This document shows, in pieces, positions 57,630-64,000 of a stretch of DNA of 64,000 nt. Position numbers and translations under genes: made by a program. The notes under the pieces were generated by a model, which did no database searches, had not been told where the DNA came from, and was given only the letters and a program-made list of their open reading frames with translations. Numbering within the stretch: the stretch's first letter is position 1; every line of letters starts with the position of its first letter. The DNA comes from Burkholderiales bacterium (lineage in GTDB: Bacteria; Pseudomonadota; Gammaproteobacteria; Burkholderiales; Burkholderiaceae_C), in the NCBI GenBank assembly GCA_028868855.1, contig JAGWTR010000009.1, positions 62,001 through 126,000 on the forward strand. The letters are read 5' to 3'.

Positions 57630-57811
57630 TAGATCACCTGAATCAGATAGCTGACCTTGTTGATCATGCCGCGCACAGCAGGGGTGTCCTCAAGGACAGC
57701 CACGCTGTTGAGGCGACGAAGTCCCAGGCCACGGACCGTGTCACGATGATCGTGGCGGGTACCAATGACGCTGCGAACCAGCTTGACCGTGACAGTTTTC
57801 TTTTCGCTCAT
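57629..57811 (-). CDS. rpmD: 50S ribosomal protein L30
   Basis: A 60-aa L30, starting [22 protein letters not shown], with [10 protein letters not shown] as signature. The ATG at 57811 gives the standard length; a longer frame upstream would extend into rpsE. It lies between rpsE and rplO. Confidence 0.96.
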   Translation of the reverse strand: MSEKKTVTVKLVRSVIGTRHDHRDTVRGLGLRRLNSVAVLEDTPAVRGMINKVSYLIQVI

Positions 57812-57827
57812 GACAGTTCTCCAGCGA

Positions 57828-58346
57828 TCAGTTGAAGATTTCTTCAACCGACAGGCCACGCTTGGCAGCGACATTGGCCGGGGTGGTTGACCTATTCAGA
57901 GCATCGAACGTGGCACGAACCATGTTGTAGGGGTTGCTCGAACCGAAGCTCTTGGCCACGATGTCGGTCACGCCCATCATCTCGAACACAGCACGCATCG
58001 GGCCACCCGCAATGATGCCGGTACCAGCCGGTGCAGGGGCGAGCATGACGCGTGCAGCACCGTGCTCACCAAACACGGTGTGAAAGACCGAACCATTCTT
58101 GAGGTTGACCTTGACCATATTGCGACGAGCCTGCTCCATCGCCTTGGACACTGCCAGAGGCACTTCACGCGCCTTGCCCTTGCCCATGCCGACTTTGCCA
58201 TCGCCATCACCAACCACGGTCAGCGCGGCGAAACCCATGATCCGACCGCCCTTGACCACTTTGGTCACGCGGTTTACCTGGATCATCTTTTCTTTTAAAC
58301 CGTCGTCGCGACCTTCGTCAGCCACCTTGGGTTGAAACTTAGCCAT
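57828..58346 (-). CDS. rpsE: 30S ribosomal protein S5
   Basis: A 172-aa S5 with the double-stranded-RNA-like domain ([46 protein letters not shown]) and [19 protein letters not shown]. It helps decoding fidelity. Followed by rpmD. Confidence 0.97.
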   Translation of the reverse strand: MAKFQPKVADEGRDDGLKEKMIQVNRVTKVVKGGRIMGFAALTVVGDGDGKVGMGKGKAREVPLAVSKAMEQARRNMVKVNLKNGSVFHTVFGEHGAARVMLAPAPAGTGIIAGGPMRAVFEMMGVTDIVAKSFGSSNPYNMVRATFDALNRSTTPANVAAKRGLSVEEIFN

Positions 58347-58375
58347 TTGAATTCCTTCCGGTTGCCAGACGCGGC

Positions 58376-58744
58376 TTAGAACTGAAGACCGGCTTCGCGA
58401 GCCGCTTCAGCCAATGCCTTGACGCGGCCGTGATAGGCGAAGCCTGCACGGTCGAAAGCCACCTTCTCGACGCCAGCAGCTTTCGCCTTCTCGGCGATGC
58501 GCTTGCCAATCAGCGTGGCGGCGTCCACATTGCCACCCTTGCCAGCCGCGCCCAGTTGAGTGCGGATTTCCTTTTCGGCGGTAGAGGCCGACGCGATGAC
58601 AGTATTGCCATCGCCAGAGATCACGCTGGCGTAGATGTGCAGGTTGGTGCGAAACACCGTGAGACGCACGGCGCCCTGGAGCGCGATGCGTGCACGGGTT
58701 TGACGCGAGCGACGCAGGCGCTGTTCTTTCTTGTTGATAGACAT
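58376..58744 (-). CDS. rplR: 50S ribosomal protein L18
   Basis: A 122-aa L18 starting [21 protein letters not shown], ending [25 protein letters not shown]. It binds 5S rRNA. Lies between rplF and rpsE, in standard order. Confidence 0.97.
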   Translation of the reverse strand: MSINKKEQRLRRSRQTRARIALQGAVRLTVFRTNLHIYASVISGDGNTVIASASTAEKEIRTQLGAAGKGGNVDAATLIGKRIAEKAKAAGVEKVAFDRAGFAYHGRVKALAEAAREAGLQF

Positions 58745-58755
58745 GAATCAGCTCC

Positions 58756-59289
58756 TTACTTCTTCTTGGTCTCTTTCAAGACCACGCGCTCGTCGGCATA
58801 ACGAATGCCCTTACCCTTGTAGGGCTCGGGAGGACGGAAGGCACGCACTTCTGCGGCGATCTGGCCGACGACCTGACGATCCACACCCTTGATCAGCACT
58901 TCGGTCTGAGACGGGGTCTCGACTTTGATGCCGACGGGCATGTCCTTGACGACTGGGTGAGAGAACCCGATTTGCAGGTTCAGCTTCTGACCTTGGGCTT
59001 GGGCACGGAAGCCCACACCGACCAGGGTCAGTTTCTTCTCGAAACCCTTGCTCACGCCATTGACCATGTTGTTCAACAAGGCACGAATGGTGCCCGACAT
59101 GGCGTTGGCTTCAGTGCTGTCGTTAACGGGGGAGACACTCAGCACACCTGCGTCGCTCTTGACAGCAACCAGCTTATGCTGAGGGCGGGTCAGGGAACCC
59201 AGCCCCCCTTTGACGGTGATTTGTTCTGCAGAGATCTGCACGTCCACACCCTTTGGGACGGCGATCGGCATTTTTCCTACGCGGGACAT
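58756..59289 (-). CDS. rplF: 50S ribosomal protein L6
   Basis: A 177-aa L6: [19 protein letters not shown], and the C-terminal [24 protein letters not shown]. It sits near the factor-binding site of the 50S subunit. 11 bp upstream of rplR. Confidence 0.97.
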   Translation of the reverse strand: MSRVGKMPIAVPKGVDVQISAEQITVKGGLGSLTRPQHKLVAVKSDAGVLSVSPVNDSTEANAMSGTIRALLNNMVNGVSKGFEKKLTLVGVGFRAQAQGQKLNLQIGFSHPVVKDMPVGIKVETPSQTEVLIKGVDRQVVGQIAAEVRAFRPPEPYKGKGIRYADERVVLKETKKK

Positions 59290-59304
59290 TGCGATGCTCC
59301 TGGG

Positions 59305-59700
59305 TTAGGCGACATAGCAGAGCACTTCGCCACCGATACCGGCAGCGCGAGCCTTGCGATCAGTCATCACACCCTTTGGGGTAGTCACGATGGCAACACC
59401 CAGGCCGTTTTGGACCTGAGGGATGTCGTGGCGACCCTTGTAGATGCGCAGACCGGGGCGACTGACACGCTCAATGCGCTCGATGACCGGGCGACCAGCG
59501 TAGTACTTCAGCGAAATTTCTAGCACAGGCTTGGTAGCCTCGCCAGCGACAGCGAATGCGTCGATATAGCCTTCGTCCTTCAGGACCTGGGCGATCGCGA
59601 CTTTCAGCTTTGATGACGGCATCGAAACGCTGGATTTTTCAACCATTTGTGCGTTGCGGATGCGAGTCAGCATGTCGGCGATGGGATCACTCATGCTCAT
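59305..59700 (-). CDS. rpsH: 30S ribosomal protein S8
   Basis: A 131-aa S8: [22 protein letters not shown], and a C-terminal [31 protein letters not shown]. In E. coli S8 is the repressor of the spc operon, acting at the rplE message. Located between rpsN and rplF. Confidence 0.97.
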   Translation of the reverse strand: MSMSDPIADMLTRIRNAQMVEKSSVSMPSSKLKVAIAQVLKDEGYIDAFAVAGEATKPVLEISLKYYAGRPVIERIERVSRPGLRIYKGRHDIPQVQNGLGVAIVTTPKGVMTDRKARAAGIGGEVLCYVA

Positions 59701-59729
59701 GGAATAACTCCTGTTCGTGCCCTAGCCGA

Positions 59730-60035
59730 TTACCAGCTTGCCTTGGTGACACCGGGGATGTCGCCAGCGAAAGCCAATTCACGGATCTTGGAACGACCCA
59801 AGCCAAATTGGCGGAACGTACCACGCGGACGGCCAGTCAGACTGCAGCGATTGCGCAAACGAGTCGGGTTGGCGTTGCGGGGCAACTTTTGCAATTCAAG
59901 ACGAGCAAGGTAGCGCTCTTCGTCCGATTTCTTGGCATCATCGATGATGGCCTTGAGCTCGGCACGCTTCTTGGCATACTTGGCGACCAGCATTTCGCGC
60001 TTTTCTTCGCGCTGGATCAGAGACAGTTTTGCCAC
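59730..60035 (-). CDS. rpsN: 30S ribosomal protein S14
   Basis: A 101-aa S14 of the long, zinc-free (C-) type: no CxxC pairs, and [27 protein letters not shown] near the C terminus. It lies 8 bp after rplE. Confidence 0.97.
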   Translation of the reverse strand: MAKLSLIQREEKREMLVAKYAKKRAELKAIIDDAKKSDEERYLARLELQKLPRNANPTRLRNRCSLTGRPRGTFRQFGLGRSKIRELAFAGDIPGVTKASW

Positions 60036-60043
60036 GGTCTACC

Positions 60044-60595
60044 TCAGTTCTTGAAGGGAAATTTGAAGGCCGCCAACAAAGCCTTGGCTTCGTCGTCATT
60101 CTTCGCGCTGGTGGTGATGCTGATGTTCATGCCACGGATCGCGTCGATCTTGTCGTACTCGATTTCCGGGAAAATGATCTGCTCTTTCACACCAACGTTG
60201 TAGTTACCACGGCCATCGAACGAACGACCGGAGATACCACGGAAGTCACGAACACGCGGCAGCGAGACAGTGACGAAGCGGTCCAGAAATTCGTACATAC
60301 GGACACCACGCAGGGTGACCATGCAACCGATGGGCATGTTTTCGCGGATTTTGAAACCGGCGATGGCTTTGCGCGACATGGTGACGACAGGCTTTTGGCC
60401 AGCGATCTTGGTGAGGTCGCTGACAGCGTGTTCCATCACCTTCTTGTCGGACACCGCTTCAGAAACACCCATGTTGAGGGTGATCTTAGTCAGGCGAGGC
60501 ACTTCCATCACGGATTTGTAGCCGAACTTCTCAACGAGAGCCGGAACCACGCTTTCGCGGTAGAAGTTTTGCAGGCGTGCAGTTTGTTGAGTCAT
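60044..60595 (-). CDS. rplE: 50S ribosomal protein L5
   Basis: A 183-aa L5: [20 protein letters not shown] and the conserved [20 protein letters not shown] and [20 protein letters not shown]. It binds 5S rRNA. ATG 60595 has GAGG upstream and lies 8 bp after the rplX stop. Confidence 0.97.
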   Translation of the reverse strand: MTQQTARLQNFYRESVVPALVEKFGYKSVMEVPRLTKITLNMGVSEAVSDKKVMEHAVSDLTKIAGQKPVVTMSRKAIAGFKIRENMPIGCMVTLRGVRMYEFLDRFVTVSLPRVRDFRGISGRSFDGRGNYNVGVKEQIIFPEIEYDKIDAIRGMNISITTSAKNDDEAKALLAAFKFPFKN

Positions 60596-60603
60596 CAGGA
60601 ACC

Positions 60604-60921
60604 TCAAGCCTTGATTTCTTCGCCACTGGACTTGTAGACGCGCACTTTTTTGCCGTCTGCCAGAAGCTTGATGCCAACACGATCAGCCTTGCCGGTGGCG
60701 GCGTTGAAGATCGCCACGTTGGACTGGTGAATGGGCATGGTCTTGTCAACGATGCCACCGGTGGTGCCCTTCATCGGGTTGGGGCGAACGTGCTTCTTGG
60801 CAACGTTCACACCATCGACCACCAGATGGTCTTCGTCCACGCGCACCGAAACGGTGCCGCGCTTACCTTTATCACGACCGGTCAAGACAATGACCTGGTC
60901 GCCTGTACGAATCTTGTTCAT
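60604..60921 (-). CDS. rplX: 50S ribosomal protein L24
   Basis: A 105-aa L24 with the KOW motif near the N terminus ([21 protein letters not shown]) and the [13 protein letters not shown] segment. It starts 50S assembly. It lies between rplN and rplE. Confidence 0.97.
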   Translation of the reverse strand: MNKIRTGDQVIVLTGRDKGKRGTVSVRVDEDHLVVDGVNVAKKHVRPNPMKGTTGGIVDKTMPIHQSNVAIFNAATGKADRVGIKLLADGKKVRVYKSSGEEIKA

Positions 60922-60963
60922 GGGCTGTCCTTTGCCTGTATCTGTTGTTGATACGCCTGAAGC

Positions 60964-61332
60964 TCAGAGAACTTCGGGAGCCAGGGACACGATCTTCATG
61001 AAGCGCTCGGTACGCAGTTCACGCGTCACGGGGCCGAAGATGCGAGTGCCGATAGGCTCCAGCTTGGCGTTCAACAGCACGGCGGCGTTGCCATCAAATT
61101 TGATGAGCGAACCATCTTGGCGACGAACACCCTTGGCGGTACGAACCACCACGGCGCTGTAAACCTCGCCTTTTTTGACGCGGCCACGAGGCGCAGCATC
61201 TTTGATGCTGACCTTGATGATGTCGCCAATACCGGCGTAACGACGCTTAGAGCCACCGAGCACCTTGATGCACATGACGCTCTTAGCACCCGTGTTGTCA
61301 GCGACGTCAAGTCGCGATTGCATTTGGATCAT
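60964..61332 (-). CDS. rplN: 50S ribosomal protein L14
   Basis: A 122-aa L14: [22 protein letters not shown] and [21 protein letters not shown], ending LAPEVL. ATG 61332 gives the standard length. It is the first gene of this ribosomal operon; upstream are only a promoter and leader and then tldD, not rpsQ. Confidence 0.97.
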   Translation of the reverse strand: MIQMQSRLDVADNTGAKSVMCIKVLGGSKRRYAGIGDIIKVSIKDAAPRGRVKKGEVYSAVVVRTAKGVRRQDGSLIKFDGNAAVLLNAKLEPIGTRIFGPVTRELRTERFMKIVSLAPEVL

Positions 61333-61528
61333 GGTGTATCCCAACTTGCCCACTCGGCTGCACAACAACTGCACAACAACGAACGGTCAGTCTTGGGCCC
61401 GAAGAATCGGGCGGATCTGAAAAAAAGCTTGAACCCCTAAAACCCACCACAGCGATGTATGTGTCTTCAAACACAGGCCACCGAGGGCATCGGGCTGAAA
61501 TTCAAACTCTTTATCAGCGAAGCCTTGA
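61333..61528 (-). other. Leader of the rplN operon
   Basis: About 190 nt of transcribed leader with no gene. It holds a tandem repeat of CTGCACAACAA-like units (61361-61381) close to rplN and a small hairpin (GCCCGA/TCGGGC, 61397-61412). Confidence 0.5.
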
Positions 61529-61558
61529 ATTATGCACTACTTTTGAAAGACGTGTCAA
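61529..61558 (-). promoter_or_regulatory. Strong promoter of the spc operon
   Basis: On the minus strand, TTGACA (61558-61553) and CATAAT (61534-61529) with 18 bp between. Transcription begins about 190 nt upstream of rplN. The promoter overlaps the end of tldD. Confidence 0.8.
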
Positions 61559-63015
61559 GCAGTTCCGCCAACCGTCAATCCATCGATGCGTAAAGTGGGT
61601 TGTCCGACACCCACGGGAACACTTTGACCATCTTTGCCACAGGTGCCTACGCCGCTGTCAAGTTCAAGGTCATTGCCGATCATGCTGATGCGCGTGAGGG
61701 CGTCGGGGCCGTTGCCGATCAGGGTGGCGCCCTTGACGGGGTATTGGATCTTGCCGTTTTCGACCCAGTAGGCCTCGCTGGCGGAGAACACGAATTTTCC
61801 GCTGGTGATGTCGACCTGTCCGCCGCCAAAATTAACTGCGTAGAGGCCCCTTTCGATGGAGGCGACAATTTCCTTGGGGTCTTTGTCGCCGGCCAGCATG
61901 TAGGTGTTGGTCATGCGCGGCATAGGCACGTGGGCGTAGCTTTCGCGGCGGCCGTTGCCGGTGGGCTGGACCTTCATGAGGCGGGCGTTGGTGGCGTCCT
62001 GGATGTAGCCGCGCAGGATGCCGTCTTCGATCAGGACCGTGCGCTGGGTGGCGCAGCCTTCGTCGTCGACGTTCAGGGAGCCGCGACGGTCCGGGATGGT
62101 GCCGTCGTCCAGGACGGTGACGCCCTTGGCCGCGACGCGCTGACCGACCCGGCCGGAGAAAACGCTGGAACCCTTGCGATTGAAGTCGCCTTCCAGGCCA
62201 TGGCCGACGGCTTCGTGCAGCAGGATGCCTGGCCAGCCATTGCCCAGCACGACAGTCATTTCGCCCGCCGGTGCGGGACGGGCTTCAAGGTTGACCGAGG
62301 CGGCGTGCACGGCCTGATCGACGTAATGCTGCAGCATGTCGTCGGTGAAATAGGCCAGGCCGAATCGGCCGCCGCCGCCTGACGAGCCGACTTCACGGCG
62401 CCCGTTTTGCTCGGCGATGACGGTGAGCGACAGGCGCACCAGGGGCCGCACGTCAGCCGCCAGGGTACCGTCCGCGCGAGCCACCAGCACGACGTCGTAC
62501 TCGCACCCCAGGCCGGCCATGACCTGGACCACGCGAGGGTCCTTGGCTCGGGCGCGCTGTTCGATGTTTTCGAGCAGGGCGACCTTGGTGGTGCTGTCCA
62601 TTGAGGCGATGGGGTCAACGGCAGGGTAGAGGCGATGACTTGGGGCCACCGTGTGACCGCCAATTTTGACTCGACGACTCTGGCCAGAGGCGGCGATGGT
62701 GCGTACCGTCCGGGCCGCGTCCAGCAGGGCCGCTTCGGAGATGTCGTCTGAATAGGCAAAGGCGGTTTTCTCGCCGGCAACGGCGCGCACACCAACCCCC
62801 TGGTCGATGCCGAAGCTGCCGGATTTGACGATGCCTTCTTCTAGGCTCCAGCCTTCGCTGCGGGTGTACTGAAAGTACAGATCCGCATCGTCGATGCGGT
62901 GCTCGGTGATGACCTTAAGGGCCTTGAGCAGGGACGATTCGTCCAGTCCGTAGGGCGCGAGCAGGAGTTCGCGGGCGGTTTGGAGGCGTTCGATGGTGGC
63001 GTCAACAGCAATCAT
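61555..63015 (-). CDS. tldD: Metalloprotease TldD
   Basis: A 486-aa cytosolic peptidase subunit of the TldD/PmbA family, which acts in pairs with TldE on unfolded or modified peptides. The metal-binding motif is [12 protein letters not shown] near residue 262, followed by [22 protein letters not shown]. The C-terminal half carries [41 protein letters not shown] 63015 is used over a longer frame. Its stop overlaps the -35 region of the spc promoter. The partner gene is not in the window. Confidence 0.94.
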   Translation of the reverse strand: MIAVDATIERLQTARELLLAPYGLDESSLLKALKVITEHRIDDADLYFQYTRSEGWSLEEGIVKSGSFGIDQGVGVRAVAGEKTAFAYSDDISEAALLDAARTVRTIAASGQSRRVKIGGHTVAPSHRLYPAVDPIASMDSTTKVALLENIEQRARAKDPRVVQVMAGLGCEYDVVLVARADGTLAADVRPLVRLSLTVIAEQNGRREVGSSGGGGRFGLAYFTDDMLQHYVDQAVHAASVNLEARPAPAGEMTVVLGNGWPGILLHEAVGHGLEGDFNRKGSSVFSGRVGQRVAAKGVTVLDDGTIPDRRGSLNVDDEGCATQRTVLIEDGILRGYIQDATNARLMKVQPTGNGRRESYAHVPMPRMTNTYMLAGDKDPKEIVASIERGLYAVNFGGGQVDITSGKFVFSASEAYWVENGKIQYPVKGATLIGNGPDALTRISMIGNDLELDSGVGTCGKDGQSVPVGVGQPTLRIDGLTVGGTA

Positions 63016-63117
63016 GGCTTCATTGTAGGAGTAGCGTGGCTTCACGGGGAGAATCACCGGTGCGCAAACAGGTGCAATTGCAGCGACCGAAGGGCTTGCA
63101 CGTCCGCTGGCCCCAAA

Positions 63118-64000
63118 TCAGTCGCGTTGCTCGGCTTGCCGCCATTGCAGCGCCTGTTCGTAGAGGGCTTTGCGGGGCAGGTGCGTGACATCCGCGACCA
63201 GGCCGGCCGCCTGCTTGAGCGGGAAGTGGCTGGACAGCGCCTTGAGCAAGGCCTGGACCTCGGTGGAGAGCGCTTGCGTGGCCGCGGCGGCCGCGGCGGC
63301 GTGCACGACGACGACGAACTCACCCCGGTCCCGGTTGGCTTGGGCCTTCACCCAGGCGGGGAGGTCGGCGACGGACAAGGTGGCGATTTCTTCGAACTGC
63401 TTGGTGAGTTCGCGGCACAGGGTGACCTGCCGGGTGCTTGCGGCTGCCTGAAGGTCGCGGGCCAGGTCGTCGATGCGGTGGGGGGCCTCGAACAGCACGA
63501 CGCTGCCAGGCCAGGTCAGGGCTTCGTCCAGCGCGGTGGCGCGGGCTGCGCCCTTGGCGGGCAGGAAACCGACGAAATGGAAAGCGGTGCCGGCCGTGTC
63601 GCCCGCCACGCTGAGCGCCGTGGTGACGCTGCTGACGCCAGGGATGGGCACTGCGCGCAGGCCCGCGGCTTGGATCTGGGCCACCAGTTGGGCGCCAGGG
63701 TCGGACACGGCGGGCGTGCCGGCGTCGCTGACATAGGCCACGCGCAGGCCTTGTTGCAGGGCCTCGATGATTTGGCGGGCCGAGCTGGCCTCATTGTGCT
63801 GGTGCACGGACATCATCTTCTTGTCCAGCCCGAAATGCTGCAGCAGGCGGCCGGTGACGCGGGTGTCTTCGCAGGCGACCACGTCGACGAGCACTAGAAC
63901 CTGAATGGCGCGCAGGGTCATGTCGGCCAGGTTGCCGATGGGGGTGGCGACCAGGTAGAGCGCACCTTTGGGATACTGCTGACCGGCGGCCGCATGCGAG
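63118..64000 (-). CDS. rsmI: 16S rRNA (cytidine(1402)-2'-O)-methyltransferase, 5' end missing
   Basis: The start lies beyond the right edge; 293 codons and part of another are inside. The first visible conserved segment is ALYLVATPIGNLADMTLRAI at 63903-63962, the SAM-binding entry of the tetrapyrrole-methylase fold. Then come CEDTRVTGRLL, SDAGTPAVSDPG and the FEAPHRI segment. RsmI 2'-O-methylates C1402 of 16S rRNA near the decoding site. Confidence 0.93.
   Translation of the reverse strand, partial: SHAAAGQQYPKGALYLVATPIGNLADMTLRAIQVLVLVDVVACEDTRVTGRLLQHFGLDKKMMSVHQHNEASSARQIIEALQQGLRVAYVSDAGTPAVSDPGAQLVAQIQAAGLRAVPIPGVSSVTTALSVAGDTAGTAFHFVGFLPAKGAARATALDEALTWPGSVVLFEAPHRIDDLARDLQAAASTRQVTLCRELTKQFEEIATLSVADLPAWVKAQANRDRGEFVVVVHAAAAAAATQALSTEVQALLKALSSHFPLKQAAGLVADVTHLPRKALYEQALQWRQAEQRD

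Overview
The window reads as chromosomal DNA of a GC-rich betaproteobacterium of the order Burkholderiales, probably Comamonadaceae-like. This is inferred from the ribosomal protein and RpoA sequences, the codon bias, the spc/alpha operon layout, and a cd1-type denitrification cluster beside CoA-ester catabolic clusters. No rRNA, CRISPR array, transposase or phage gene is visible. Nearly all of the sequence is coding. The two tRNA genes are tRNA-Arg(CCG) and an initiator tRNA.

Region 1 (1-5981) is the most unusual. A secreted, extremely glycine-rich low-complexity protein lies upstream of a second secreted protein cut by the window edge. Transcribed divergently are an outer-membrane beta-barrel with an N-terminal coiled coil that strongly recalls FapF, the exporter of functional amyloid in Pseudomonas, and a VpsR/FleQ-like sigma54 enhancer-binding protein whose receiver domain lacks the phosphorylatable Asp. 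A membrane diguanylate cyclase faces them. A textbook -24/-12 site precedes the glycine-rich gene. I read this as a variant Fap-like system that exports a glycine-rich matrix or amyloid protein under sigma54 and c-di-GMP control.

Region 2 (6216-9806) is housekeeping: secB, gpsA, trmL and an HDOD-GAF protein. Region 3 (9967-18110) is an operon for branched acyl-CoA degradation: SDR, acyl-CoA carboxylase beta, acyl-CoA dehydrogenase, enoyl-CoA hydratase, biotin-carrying alpha subunit and a DUF849 beta-keto acid cleavage enzyme. It is divergent from a LiuR-like MerR regulator, with a perfect palindrome between them. Several sequence traits look more like the acyclic-terpene (Atu) than the leucine (Liu) pathway.

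Region 4 (18143-32700) is a denitrification island on the minus strand: norC-norB-norQ, a 4Fe-4S membrane protein, and norD, then nirS, a c551 gene, a nirC-like gene, nirF, a nirD-nirL fusion, nirG, nirH, nirJ and nirN. Together these make NO reductase, cd1 nitrite reductase, its electron donors and most of the heme d1 pathway; nirE is not in the window. FNR/DNR-type boxes precede nirS (one) and norC (two).

Region 5 (32756-42175) holds rhlE and a TetR-controlled beta-oxidation operon: two acyl-CoA dehydrogenases, thiolase, a FadJ-type bifunctional enzyme and a CoA-transferase. Two related palindromes flank the divergent promoter region. Region 6 (42270-46238) has a Fur box, a TonB-dependent siderophore receptor, its PepSY-type membrane partner and a GAF-GGDEF cyclase. 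Region 7 (46555-51796) has the tRNAs, a c5-type cytochrome, a YheT hydrolase, purU, ilvE and small conserved genes.

Region 8 (51878-61558) is the spc and alpha ribosomal operons, rplN through rplQ, with secY, infA, rpmJ and rpoA. rplN comes first behind its own strong promoter, and a terminator plus a new promoter split rpsK from rpsD. tldD and a 5'-truncated rsmI end the window.
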